Source: Chitinophaga polysaccharea
GTDB lineage: Bacteria > Bacteroidota > Bacteroidia > Chitinophagales > Chitinophagaceae
Assembly: GCF_902150045.1 (NCBI RefSeq)
Contig: NZ_CABFVU010000002.1
Location: forward strand, 1,104,001-1,168,000
Reading direction: 5' to 3'
Length of the DNA stretch: 64,000 nucleotides
Positions 31,800 to 41,374 of this stretch are shown here, one piece after another. Position 1 is the stretch's first letter. Each line of letters starts with the position of its first letter. A program made the translations under genes and the position numbers. The notes under the pieces are model-generated. The model saw only the letters and a list, made by a program, of their open reading frames with translations. It made no database searches and was not told the origin of the DNA.

Positions 31800-34700
31800 T
31801 GGTATAATTTCCTGTACCCGGAAATTACTATCAACCAAAATGTTCTGCGTTATGAAAATGACCGCCTTTTTGCTTCTTACAGCTTGCCTGCATATCAGCG
31901 CAAAAGGATTGTCGCAGCAGATTACGCTCTCGGAAAAAAATGCGCCCCTGAAAAAAGTGCTGAAAGAAGTGGCCCGGCAGGCCGGTGTATCCGTGGTGTA
32001 CGACGAAGCCCTATTATCTTCATTTGCACCTGTTAACGTAAATGTTAGCAATGTATCGGTAAAGGAAGCCCTGGACATCTGCCTGAAAAATCAGCCATTG
32101 GCTTACGTAATGGAAGGGAAGCGCATTACGCTGGTAAAAATTCCCGGTAAAAGCGCTGCCGATTCCAGTATCACTGTCAGCGGCAGGGTGCTGAATGAAA
32201 CGGGCGAGCCCATTCCCGGGGCCACCATCCGCCTGCAGAACTCCAATAGCGGAACAGCAGCTGATGCCGAAGGTAAATTCAGTATTAAAGTGCCCGGCAA
32301 CAGGAGCCTGCTGATAGTATCCTTTATTGGGTACGACAGCAAAGTGGTGGCCGTTTCTGCCAGTCCGCTCAACATTCACCTGAAACCTTCCAACACTGCG
32401 CTTACAGAAACCGTAGTGGTAGGATATGGTATCCAGAAGAAAAGCGTAGTTACCGGCGCCATTTCCAGCGTTCGTGCTTCCGATATTGAATCGCAGCCGG
32501 TAACCCGCATAGAACAGGTACTTCAGGGCCGTACTTCCGGTTTAACAATAGCCGCCAGTTCCGGTCAGCCAGGATCCGCATCATCTGTGCGTGTAAGAGG
32601 CATCACTTCTTTCAACAACAATAATCCCCTGTGGGTAATAGATGGAGTAGTGGTAGATAATGGAGGCATCGGTTACCTCAATCAATACGATATTGAATCC
32701 GTGGAAGTATTGAAAGATGCTGCTTCCCAGGCTATTTACGGTGCACGCGCTGCAGCCGGCGTTATCCTGGTAACCACCAAAAAAGGTAAGAGCGGTAAAA
32801 TTTCTGTCAGCTATAATGGCTACCTCGGTACTTCCGCACCGGCGCATAAACTGAAACTGCTGGATGCCACCCAATACGCTACATTAAGAAATGAAGCGGT
32901 TACCAACGATGGCGGCACTGCGCCCTTTGCCAATCCATCTTCCTATGGCAAGGGTACCGACTGGCAGGCGGAAATTTTCAATAATAGCGCCATCCGGCAG
33001 AATCATGAATTAAGTATCAGCGGTGGCGGCGAAAAATCTACCTTCTATTCCTCTTTTGGTTACCTGAAACAGGAAGGTGTGGTAGCCTCGGATATCTCTA
33101 AATACGAACGGGCTAACTTCCGGTTGAATTCCACCCATAAAATTACTCCCTGGCTCACCTGGGGCGAAAATGTTGGCTATTCTTATGAAAAATCAACCGG
33201 CATAGGCAACACCAATAATGAATTCGGTGGACCGCTGAGCTCTGCGATCAACCTGGATCCGTTTACCAAACCCGTGATCACTGATCCCGCAGAATCTGCC
33301 GGAGGCCAGTATACACAAACAGGGGCCAGGAAAAATGCAGCAGGCCAGTTTTATGGTATCTCCGACCAGGTGGCACAGGAAATTACCAACCCATTGGCTT
33401 ATATCAGTACCCGTCTTGGAAATTATGACTGGTCGCACAATATAGTAGGTAACACTTTCCTGGAAATGGAACCCGTGAAAGGACTGAAATTCCGCTCTAC
33501 ACTGGGCGCAAAAATTTCCTTCTGGGGCGATGAAACATTTACACCGGTGTATTACCTGAACAGCTCTTCCAAAAATACCCGCACTTCCTTTAACCGTGGT
33601 CAGCACCAAAGCTATGCATGGAACATCGAAAATATTGTTTCCTATACCCGCAGTTTTAATAAGCATAACATCACATTGCTGGCAGGGCAGGGCGCTTACA
33701 TGGATAACCGGTTAAAAGAGCTGAATGTAATGTTCTACGATATTCCAGCCACCACCTTTGAAGAGGCTTCCCTTAACTTTAAATCGGCAGCGGCCAACCG
33801 CATCTCCGATGGTAAAGAAAATATTGATCACCGGGTGTCTTCCCTCTTCGGACGTATTAATTATAACTACGCTGAAAAATACCTGGTAGAAGGTATCCTG
33901 CGCCGCGATGGTTCTTCCCGCTTCGGCCCCAATCACCAGTATGGTATCTTCCCTTCCTATTCACTGGGATGGGTAGCATCCAAAGAAAATTTCTGGCCGG
34001 AAAATAAAGTGGTGGATTTCCTGAAATTCCGCGGAGGCTATGGTACGGTGGGTAGCGATGAGATCGACGACCAGGCGTTTGCTTCCACCATTGGCAGTGG
34101 CAGGAATTATAATTTCGGTCCGCTGGGATATACCGTTGGATACAGTCCGAATGCACCGGCCAATCCCAACCTGAAATGGGAATCGACCAGCCAGACCAAT
34201 ATTGGTTTTGAAGCCACGTTGTTACGTAATATCACCTTAAGTTTCGACTGGTACAACAAGAAAACAAAAGATATCCTGATGAAGCCCCGCCTGCCTTTAT
34301 TTGTGGGCGCTATTGCCAATTCCGCGGCCAATGTAGGCAGCATGGAAAACAGTGGCGTGGAACTGGAACTGGGCTATCGGGGGAAGATCGGCGAAGTGGA
34401 ATTTTCTGCCAATGGTAACGCTTCTTACATGAGAAATAAAGTTACCTACCTGGGCGAAGGGGTAATCCGTTTGAATGATAAAGAAGAAAAATTCCAGAAC
34501 ATGCCTGAAATTGTAAGAACAGAAGTAGGACATGCATTCAACTCTTTCTATGGTTACGAATTAATGGGTATTTTCCAGAACCAGCAACAAATAGATGCTT
34601 ATACCAACAAAGCCGGGGGTAAGATACAACCGTCTGCCAAACCGGGCGACTTCCAGTTCGCAGACCTTGATGGAGACGGCAGTATTTCAGATAAAGACCG

Positions 34701-35205
34701 GACATTTATTGGTAACCCAACTCCAAGCTGGACCTATGGCATTACCATCAATGCAGCTTACAAGGGATTTGATATCATTGTATTTGGCCAGGGCGTTAAC
34801 GGCAACCAGATTTTCCAGGGATTACGCCGCCTGGATATTCCAAAAGCCAACTGGCAAACCAAAGCACTGGAACGCTGGACACCGGAAAATCCATCCACTA
34901 CTTATCCACGGCTCACCGTATCTGATCCCAATAAAAACTACAGCAGGCCATCTTCCTTCTACCTGGAAAACGGCAGCTACTTCAGGGTTAAAACATTACA
35001 GGTTGGCTATTCACTGCCGTCGACTGTTGTTAAGAGAACCGGTTTACAGAAAATACGTGTATATGTAATGAGCGAAAACCTGTTCACCATCACTAAATAT
35101 ACCGGCTTCGATCCTGAGATAGGCGGTACTAACGCCCTGAGTATAGACCGAGGCGTATATCCGCAGGCGCGTTCTTTTATAGGTGGGTTGAATGTTACTT
35201 TCTGA
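31783..35205 (+). CDS. SusC/RagA-type TonB-dependent outer-membrane transporter with STN domain
   Basis: An outer-membrane transporter of up to 1140 residues. The first ATG (31783) gives a long N-terminus; ATG 31840 or 31852 would place the signal peptide (MKMTAFLLLTACLHISAKG) at the very start and is more likely. Then follow an STN domain (about 45-100), a carboxypeptidase-regulatory-like domain (about 127-205, VSGRVLNETGEPIPGATI), a TonB box (TETVVVGYG), the plug (about 215-335, VRVRGITSFNNNNPLWVIDG) and the beta-barrel, ending in F. The STN domain marks it as the sensor for the ECF/FecR pair upstream. It imports oligosaccharides or glycolipid parts with the SusD partner encoded 20 bases downstream. 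Confidence 0.95.
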   Translation: MQLNFSGIISCTRKLLSTKMFCVMKMTAFLLLTACLHISAKGLSQQITLSEKNAPLKKVLKEVARQAGVSVVYDEALLSSFAPVNVNVSNVSVKEALDICLKNQPLAYVMEGKRITLVKIPGKSAADSSITVSGRVLNETGEPIPGATIRLQNSNSGTAADAEGKFSIKVPGNRSLLIVSFIGYDSKVVAVSASPLNIHLKPSNTALTETVVVGYGIQKKSVVTGAISSVRASDIESQPVTRIEQVLQGRTSGLTIAASSGQPGSASSVRVRGITSFNNNNPLWVIDGVVVDNGGIGYLNQYDIESVEVLKDAASQAIYGARAAAGVILVTTKKGKSGKISVSYNGYLGTSAPAHKLKLLDATQYATLRNEAVTNDGGTAPFANPSSYGKGTDWQAEIFNNSAIRQNHELSISGGGEKSTFYSSFGYLKQEGVVASDISKYERANFRLNSTHKITPWLTWGENVGYSYEKSTGIGNTNNEFGGPLSSAINLDPFTKPVITDPAESAGGQYTQTGARKNAAGQFYGISDQVAQEITNPLAYISTRLGNYDWSHNIVGNTFLEMEPVKGLKFRSTLGAKISFWGDETFTPVYYLNSSSKNTRTSFNRGQHQSYAWNIENIVSYTRSFNKHNITLLAGQGAYMDNRLKELNVMFYDIPATTFEEASLNFKSAAANRISDGKENIDHRVSSLFGRINYNYAEKYLVEGILRRDGSSRFGPNHQYGIFPSYSLGWVASKENFWPENKVVDFLKFRGGYGTVGSDEIDDQAFASTIGSGRNYNFGPLGYTVGYSPNAPANPNLKWESTSQTNIGFEATLLRNITLSFDWYNKKTKDILMKPRLPLFVGAIANSAANVGSMENSGVELELGYRGKIGEVEFSANGNASYMRNKVTYLGEGVIRLNDKEEKFQNMPEIVRTEVGHAFNSFYGYELMGIFQNQQQIDAYTNKAGGKIQPSAKPGDFQFADLDGDGSISDKDRTFIGNPTPSWTYGITINAAYKGFDIIVFGQGVNGNQIFQGLRRLDIPKANWQTKALERWTPENPSTTYPRLTVSDPNKNYSRPSSFYLENGSYFRVKTLQVGYSLPSTVVKRTGLQKIRVYVMSENLFTITKYTGFDPEIGGTNALSIDRGVYPQARSFIGGLNVTF

Positions 35206-35225
35206 TAATTTAAAGCTGATCAAAA

Positions 35226-36788
35226 ATGAAAAAAAGGAATTTAAAATATATTATCGCAATAGCGGCAGGTATGCAGTTGATGAGCAGTTGCAGTGATAAA
35301 TTCATCACTGTTCCTCCCAAAGGCAGTTTCCTGGAAAGCACTTATTACTCCAACCAGCAGGAAGCATTTAACGGGCTGGTGGCCATTTACGACATGGTGG
35401 GTTACCAGGCGGGCAACTATACTACCAAAGTAGGCGCTATGGATGCCGCATCCGACGACCACTGGACAGGCGGCGCCGGACCTGGTGATATCAATGTGTT
35501 CCAGGTAATGACGCGGTTAGACCTGCTTACCCCGCTTACCGGGCCGCAGGACGAGCTGTGGAAGAGAAATTTCTCCGGCGTTAGCCGTGCCAATATCCTT
35601 TTGTCCAAGCTGCCGGGAGTACCTATGGATGAAAATCTGAAGAAGAGGTATGCTGCGGAAGCCAAATTGCTGCGGGCATATTTTTATTTCGACCTGGTGC
35701 GCTTGTTCAGGAATGTGCCATTGATGACGGCGCCGCTTCCTATTGCTGATATAAAGAAAGTAACACAGGTTGCACCGGAAGAAGTGTATAAGCAGATTGA
35801 GCAGGATCTGAAAGAGGCGATCGCCGAAACCAACCTGCCTGATGTACCGCCGCGCCTTACTGAAGGCGGTCGTGTGGGTAAAGGCGCCGCGCATGCCTTG
35901 CTTGGGAAAGTATATCTGTATGAAAAAAAATGGGCGGAAGCTGCTGCTGAGTTGAAAGAAGTAAACGGGGAAACGCCTGGTCAGCCCAGCGCTAAATACA
36001 ACTACAACCTGATCCCTAACTTCGCTGATCTCTGGAGATCAGACGATGTGATTAAGTTCAACAGCGAATCTATCTTTGAAATATCCTATACTTCCGCTTC
36101 CGGTGGCAACTGGACTTCGGGTGTTGCCAATACCGACGGCAATATTTTGAACATCCTTTGCGGTCCGCGTAGCCTGGTGGCAACGCCCGCTACCAGCGAA
36201 GCTTCCCAGTATGTGGCCGGCTGGGGCTTCCTCATTGTATCCAAAGAACTGGAAAGCGTTATGCATAATGATCCACGCTATAACGCCACCATACTGGATA
36301 TGAAAAGCCTTGTAGCAGCGGGTAAAGCAACATATTCCGAAAGTTTTGACAACACCGGTTTCTTCCTGAATAAGTTTGTGGGCCGCACTGCCAATATTTC
36401 CAAAGGCGGTGGCAATATGGAACTGAATTTCCCGCAAAACCTGTATGAGATCCGCCTGGCAGATACTTACCTGATGGAAGCAGAAGCCCGTGTAAAAGCA
36501 GGTGAAGGAGGAGGCAGCGGCAGTCGCGCCTACCAGCTGCTCAACGCCGTGCGTGCCCGTGTAGGGCTCGCGCCTATTGATGCTACTTTCGACAATATTT
36601 TTAAAGAAAGACGCCTTGAGCTGGCAGGAGAAGGACACCGTTTCCCCGACCTGGTAAGAACCGGGCAGGCATCGGCGGTACTGAACGCTATTGATAAAAG
36701 AAGCTTTAAACCTAAAAATGAAATATTGCCTATTCCTGCATTGGAGCTGCAAAACACAAGTCTGAAGCAGAGCAAGGAGTGGGAGTAG
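35226..36788 (+). CDS. SusD/RagB-family nutrient-binding lipoprotein
   Basis: A 520-residue surface lipoprotein (signal about 1-21, lipobox MSSC) of the SusD/RagB family. The N-terminal part FITVPPKGSFLESTYYSNQQ, the TPR-like helical region around AEAKLLRAYFYFDLVRLFRN, ARVKAGEGGGSGSRAYQLLN and the C-terminal IFKERRLELAGEGHRFPDLV are all standard. It forms the lid of the SusC barrel and binds the substrate. It lies 20 bases after susC; a strong hairpin with perfect 17-base arms follows at 36820-36868, so the transcript may partly end before the glycosidase genes. Confidence 0.95.
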   Translation: MKKRNLKYIIAIAAGMQLMSSCSDKFITVPPKGSFLESTYYSNQQEAFNGLVAIYDMVGYQAGNYTTKVGAMDAASDDHWTGGAGPGDINVFQVMTRLDLLTPLTGPQDELWKRNFSGVSRANILLSKLPGVPMDENLKKRYAAEAKLLRAYFYFDLVRLFRNVPLMTAPLPIADIKKVTQVAPEEVYKQIEQDLKEAIAETNLPDVPPRLTEGGRVGKGAAHALLGKVYLYEKKWAEAAAELKEVNGETPGQPSAKYNYNLIPNFADLWRSDDVIKFNSESIFEISYTSASGGNWTSGVANTDGNILNILCGPRSLVATPATSEASQYVAGWGFLIVSKELESVMHNDPRYNATILDMKSLVAAGKATYSESFDNTGFFLNKFVGRTANISKGGGNMELNFPQNLYEIRLADTYLMEAEARVKAGEGGGSGSRAYQLLNAVRARVGLAPIDATFDNIFKERRLELAGEGHRFPDLVRTGQASAVLNAIDKRSFKPKNEILPIPALELQNTSLKQSKEWE

Positions 36789-36819
36789 CGCTTTATGCCG
36801 GCGTTTCTGTATAGCTGAT

Positions 36820-36869
36820 AAAGAACGGTTGTTCCCCGGAAAAATATTGCCGGGAACAACCGTTCTTTC
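36820..36869 (+). terminator. Strong hairpin between susD and the GH30 gene
   Basis: Perfect 17-base arms at 36820-36836 (AAAGAACGGTTGTTCCC) and 36852-36868 with a 15-base loop. It lies in the gap between the SusD gene and the GH30 gene of the same locus. The right arm ends in TTT only, so it may act as a partial terminator or mRNA-stabilising hairpin. Confidence 0.7.
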
Positions 36870-36924
36870 ATATGAAAATCCGGGAAATCCTTGATATTTT
36901 TACCGATTAATAATTCGTTTTGCT

Positions 36925-38334
36925 ATGATAAAGAGAACCGGACTACTGTTATGTGTTGCCTTACTGGCGGGAGGTTTACAAACGGCCCAAGGTCAGCAGA
37001 AAAAGAATAACCGGATCAGTTACTGGTTAACATCTCCCGATAGATCTGCAGCACTGCAACAGCAGCCCACATTGCTCTTTACCACGCAGAATAAAGGTAT
37101 TGCCACCATTGAAGTGGATGCCACAAAGAAGTTCCAGCCTATAGACGGTTTTGGTTTTACCCTTACCGGCGGCAGTGCCACCCTCATTCATCAGTTGGCT
37201 ACCGCACAGCAGGATGCGCTGCTTAAAGAATTGTTCCTGTCGAAAGGTAATGGCATAGGCATCAGCTATCTGCGGCTCAGTATTGGCGCTTCAGACCTGA
37301 GCGCATCCGTATTCACCTATGACGATATGCCCGGGGGGCAAACAGATCCGGAGCTGAAGCATTTCAATATTGATGAAGAAAAGAAAGACCTGATCCCTGT
37401 GCTGAAAAAAATTGTGGCGTTGAACCCCGCTATAAAAATACTGGGCTCCCCCTGGACACCACCCGCGTGGATGAAAACGAATAACTCGTTTATTGGCGGT
37501 AGCCTGGAACCAGCATACTATGGCGCTTATGCGCAATATTTTGTGAAGTATGTAAAAGCCATGAAGGCCGAAGGTATTACCATTGATGCCATCACCATAC
37601 AAAATGAACCGCTGCATCCTAAAAATAATCCCAGTATGCTGATGCTGGCAGAAGACCAGGCCGTGTTCATCAAAGATCACCTGGGCCCCGCATTTAAAAA
37701 GGCCGGTGTGAAAACAAAGATCATCCTGTACGATCATAACTGTGATAAGCCGGAATACCCGCTCACCATCCTGAGAGACAAAGCAGCCTATCCTTATGTG
37801 AATGGTTCTGCCTTTCACCTGTATGGAGGCACCATCGATGCACTGAGTAAGGTACATGATGAGTTTCCGGAGAAGCATCTTTATTTCACCGAGCAATGGT
37901 CCGATGGTAAAGGCAGTTTTTCCCGTGAGCTAACAAATAATGTGAGCAAACTGATTGTAGGCGCTACCCGTAACTGGAGCCGCAACGTATTGCAATGGAA
38001 CCTGGCTGCAGATGCACAATGGAACCCGCATACCGACCAGGGCGGATGCTCCCGGTGCCTGGGTGGCATTACCATTGATGGCCAGGCAATTTCCCGCAAT
38101 TCATCATACTACGTGATAGGTCATGCATCCAAATTTGTGCCTGCGGGCTCTGTAAGGATTGCTTCCGGTATAACCGGTCCGCTGGACAACGTAGCGTTTT
38201 TAACACCGGCTGGCAAAACCGTACTGGTAGTGGTAAACACGGATACGGCTACGCAGGATTTCCAGATCAGGGAAAAGAACCGGGTGGCTGCTGCAACCCT
38301 GCGAGGCGGGGAAGTGGCTACGTTTGTCTGGTAA
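36925..38334 (+). CDS. Glycoside hydrolase family 30 enzyme (glucosylceramidase / beta-glucanase type)
   Basis: A 469-residue secreted GH30 enzyme with a signal peptide (about 1-23). The (beta/alpha)8 domain starts FQPIDGFGFTLTGGSATLIH; the acid/base Glu is at about 228 (ITIQNEPLHPKN) and the nucleophile Glu at about 323 (LYFTEQWSDG). The beta-sandwich side domain closes the protein (ASKFVPAGSVRIAS to the end). The family includes glucosylceramidases, beta-1,6-glucanases and xylanases; the layout here is that of the GH30 subfamilies 1 and 3, acting on beta-glucosides. It would release sugars outside the cell or in the periplasm for the SusCD pair. Confidence 0.9.
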   Translation: MIKRTGLLLCVALLAGGLQTAQGQQKKNNRISYWLTSPDRSAALQQQPTLLFTTQNKGIATIEVDATKKFQPIDGFGFTLTGGSATLIHQLATAQQDALLKELFLSKGNGIGISYLRLSIGASDLSASVFTYDDMPGGQTDPELKHFNIDEEKKDLIPVLKKIVALNPAIKILGSPWTPPAWMKTNNSFIGGSLEPAYYGAYAQYFVKYVKAMKAEGITIDAITIQNEPLHPKNNPSMLMLAEDQAVFIKDHLGPAFKKAGVKTKIILYDHNCDKPEYPLTILRDKAAYPYVNGSAFHLYGGTIDALSKVHDEFPEKHLYFTEQWSDGKGSFSRELTNNVSKLIVGATRNWSRNVLQWNLAADAQWNPHTDQGGCSRCLGGITIDGQAISRNSSYYVIGHASKFVPAGSVRIASGITGPLDNVAFLTPAGKTVLVVVNTDTATQDFQIREKNRVAAATLRGGEVATFVW

Positions 38335-38479
38335 CTGCCAAAGATGCAATCACTAATGAATTCTTCACATTTTATGGCACTGCATTAACATAGCGGGTGA
38401 ACCTTCCCCAAAGGTTGCCTATATTGGTTCCACTCGTTATGATCATCTCGCAGAGAAATATAACATTGAACAATGATAG

Positions 38480-38498
38480 TAATGCCTTTAAGGCATTA
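38480..38498. promoter_or_regulatory. 19-bp perfect palindrome upstream of the GH116 gene
   Basis: TAATGCCTT-T-AAGGCATTA: nine-base perfect arms around a single central T, 60 bases before the ATG of the GH116 gene. Its symmetry and lack of loop favour a protein-binding site over an RNA hairpin. Confidence 0.5.
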
Positions 38499-38557
38499 TA
38501 CCTGCGCCAGCGCCTGCCATCCCAATGCCGGCTGCCTGGAAATAAAACTCTTTTTTT

Positions 38558-41206
38558 ATGGGTATTGAACGCAGAAAATTTTTAAGAAATGTAGGCTTAA
38601 CAATGGCTGGTGCGCTGACAGTGCGTCTGCCGGTATTAGGCGGCGCCTTCGCAGGCAGCGGCCGGTTGCCGCTTGCCCCTGGGCCGGATGCGGCATGGAT
38701 CGCTTCCCTGTATGAACGGGGCAACGTTACCACTTATCTGAAAAGCAAAAATGAATTGCAGTATATCGGTATGCCGGTGGGCGGTATCATGTGTGGTACC
38801 GTATACCTTGGTGGAGACGGGCGCCTGTGGCTCTGGGATATTTTCAATAAGAACCAGGAAGGGATAGAGCCCAAGGTGGTTAACTACAGCGCCAATGTGC
38901 TGGATGGCGGAAAAAAAGTACGTTCCCGTGATGGCGCCTGTTATATTGAACCCTCCAAAAATATCCGGCCACTGGACCAGGGGTTTGCTTTACAGCTTTC
39001 CTGGAACGGGCAATCCATTATCCGCAGATTTGATGAGGAAAGCTGGCCGGAGATCAGCTTTGAAGCAACTTATCCTATAGCCACTATCCGTTATACCGAC
39101 CCTGTACTGCCGGTAGCCATTACCCTGGAAGCATTTTCGCCCTTTATTCCTTTGAATGAAGATGATTCCGGTTTGCCGGTAACCATTTTATCTTATAAAA
39201 TAGAAAATAAAAGTACAACACCGGTAACCGCTACCATACTCGGATGGCTGGAAAATAAAACAGCGATTTATTCTGCCGGAGATGCGCACGAGCGTGTAAA
39301 TACTATCGTGAAAGGAAAGAACTGGCAGGGTGTTTATGAAACCGTGCGTACAAAGAATGGCAGCAGCAAATACTTTCAGCAACAGTATGATTACGGAAAT
39401 TTTTGTATTGCAGCCGCAGGTAATAAAGTAATATTAAATCCTGCCATGCCTGGGGGAGAATTAACTGCTGCGCATTTTTCACCGATGCCTGCCAGGCAGG
39501 TGGTAAGGAACGTGGAAGAGAAGCTGACCGGCGCCGTAGGCACACGTCATAACATACTACCGGGGAAGACTATACGTACCGATTTTGCTATCAGCTGGTA
39601 TGCGGCTAACCTGCATTTCAAAGACATACAGGGAGAAGGGCGTTATTATGCCAATAAATTTGCTGATGCTTCAGCAGTTATGAAATATGTGCAGGAGAAT
39701 TATGCCCGCCTGAGTACTGAAAGCCGTCTCTGGAAAAACACCTGGTATGATGCATCGCTGCCATGGTGGTTTATGGAACGCACTTTCCTCAATATTTCCA
39801 CACTGGCTACTACCACCGCTCATCGTTTTCGCTCCGGCCGCTTCTATGCCTGGGAAGGCGTAGGTACCTGCGAAGGTACCTGCACACATGTATGGCAGTA
39901 TGCACAGGCCGTAGGCCGCATATTCCCTGCACTTGAGCGCGATACCCGGCAACGTGTGGATCTCGGCATCGGGCAGATGCCCGACGGCGGTATCCTGTTC
40001 CGTGGAGAAGCTGAGAAACGACCGGCTATAGACGGACAGGCAGGTACCATACTGCGTATTTACCGCGAGCACCAGATGAGTAAAGACAGTACTTTCCTGC
40101 AAAAGAACTGGCCTAATATTAAAAAGGCCACGCTGTTCCTCATTCGCCAGGACCGTAACAACGACGGCATGGAAGACACGCCTATGGAAAATACACTGGA
40201 CGCCATATGGGACGGGGAAATTGCATGGATCGTAGGGCTCTGCATTGCTGCTGTTAAAGCCGCTGCTCTGATGGCAACAGAAGTAAATGATACTGCCTTT
40301 GCAGCTATCTGTAACGACTATACGGAAAAAGGAAAACGGAACATGGAAACCCAGCTGTTCAACGGCGAGTACTTTATTCACCAGCCGGATAAGGTAAAGG
40401 GAAGATCAGTCATCGGCTCTTACAATACCTGTCATATAGACCAGGTATATGGCCAGAGCTGGGCATTCCAGGTAGGCATGGACCGGGTGTTAGACAAAGC
40501 AAAAACGTTGTCGGCTTTAAAGGCACTGTATAAATATAATTTCATGCCGGATGTAGGGCCTTATATTGCTGCGCATCCCGGCGGCCGGCCCTATGCCCTC
40601 GCAGGAGAAGGAGGCATGATCATGAATACAAACCCCCGCAATGAAGAATTTCCTTTTGGTGTGAAAGATGCATGGCAGCTGGGCTACTTTAATGAATGTA
40701 TGAGTGGCTTTGAGCACCAGGTAGCGGCGCATATGATGGCAGAAGGCATGACAGATGAAGCGCTCACGCTTACCCGCGCCATCCACGACCGTTATCACGC
40801 AGCGAAGCGCAATCCATTCAATGAAATAGAATGCAGCGACCACTACGCACGGGCAATGGCGAGCTATGGCACTTTCATTACTGCCAGCGGGTTCCGTTAT
40901 CATGGTCCTAAAGGCTTTATTGCCTTTGCACCAGCTATGAACAAGGAGAATTTTAAAGCGCCCTTTGTTACTGCGGAAGGATGGGGCACCTATACGCAAA
41001 AAGGCGGTAGCCATACGCTGCAGCTGAAGTATGGCCGGTTACAACTACAAACATTGTGTTTTCAGCATACCGGTGTGAAAGAAGTATTACTGGGAGATAA
41101 GAAAACGCCGGCCACCTTCAGGGAAGAAAATGGTTACGTAACTATTCAGCTGGCTACACCGCTGCAGCTGGAGGCAGGTCAGCAACTTCATCTTACTATT
41201 GTATAA
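38558..41206 (+). CDS. Glycoside hydrolase family 116 (GBA2-like) beta-glucosidase
   Basis: An 882-residue protein of the GH116 / non-lysosomal glucosylceramidase-like type. It begins with a Tat-like signal (RRKFLRNVGLTMAGALTV, about 5-22). The N-terminal beta domain (about 65-370) contains IGMPVGGIMCGTVYLGGDG; the (alpha/alpha)6 catalytic domain (about 400-800) has YAWEGVGTCEGTCTHVW, where E439 and E434 are candidates for the nucleophile, and TPMENTLDAIWDG, whose Asp at about 548 fits the acid/base position. Characterised members cleave beta-glucosides and glucosylceramide, some beta-xylosides. It lies downstream of GH30, with a palindrome between them, so it may be partly independently controlled. 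A small hairpin (41210-41229) follows. Confidence 0.85.
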   Translation: MGIERRKFLRNVGLTMAGALTVRLPVLGGAFAGSGRLPLAPGPDAAWIASLYERGNVTTYLKSKNELQYIGMPVGGIMCGTVYLGGDGRLWLWDIFNKNQEGIEPKVVNYSANVLDGGKKVRSRDGACYIEPSKNIRPLDQGFALQLSWNGQSIIRRFDEESWPEISFEATYPIATIRYTDPVLPVAITLEAFSPFIPLNEDDSGLPVTILSYKIENKSTTPVTATILGWLENKTAIYSAGDAHERVNTIVKGKNWQGVYETVRTKNGSSKYFQQQYDYGNFCIAAAGNKVILNPAMPGGELTAAHFSPMPARQVVRNVEEKLTGAVGTRHNILPGKTIRTDFAISWYAANLHFKDIQGEGRYYANKFADASAVMKYVQENYARLSTESRLWKNTWYDASLPWWFMERTFLNISTLATTTAHRFRSGRFYAWEGVGTCEGTCTHVWQYAQAVGRIFPALERDTRQRVDLGIGQMPDGGILFRGEAEKRPAIDGQAGTILRIYREHQMSKDSTFLQKNWPNIKKATLFLIRQDRNNDGMEDTPMENTLDAIWDGEIAWIVGLCIAAVKAAALMATEVNDTAFAAICNDYTEKGKRNMETQLFNGEYFIHQPDKVKGRSVIGSYNTCHIDQVYGQSWAFQVGMDRVLDKAKTLSALKALYKYNFMPDVGPYIAAHPGGRPYALAGEGGMIMNTNPRNEEFPFGVKDAWQLGYFNECMSGFEHQVAAHMMAEGMTDEALTLTRAIHDRYHAAKRNPFNEIECSDHYARAMASYGTFITASGFRYHGPKGFIAFAPAMNKENFKAPFVTAEGWGTYTQKGGSHTLQLKYGRLQLQTLCFQHTGVKEVLLGDKKTPATFREENGYVTIQLATPLQLEAGQQLHLTIV

Positions 41207-41209
41207 TTC

Positions 41210-41229
41210 TATGAAAATATGTTTTCATA
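41210..41229 (+). terminator. Small hairpin after the GH116 gene
   Basis: TATGAAAA (41210-41217) and TTTTCATA (41222-41229) form an AT-rich hairpin just after the stop at 41206. It is weak and lacks a T-run, so the terminator role is tentative. Confidence 0.35.
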
Positions 41230-41355
41230 TACCCGTGGCAGTTATATTTCTATTCTTCCGTTTTAAATGAGCCTGGATTGCAGATACCGGGAAACGCAGG
41301 TAAAGAACAACAACTCAGGAAAGCATGAGCGGGAGCTGAAAATGCTGTATCTTTC

Positions 41356-41371
41356 TTACTGTAAACAGTAA
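41356..41371. promoter_or_regulatory. 16-bp palindrome directly before the DUF1543 gene
   Basis: TTACTGT-AA-ACAGTAA, perfect 7-base arms with a 2-base centre, ending 3 bases before the ATG at 41375. It covers the ribosome-binding region, so either a repressor site or a translation-blocking structure is possible. Confidence 0.4.
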
Positions 41372-41374
41372 AAG

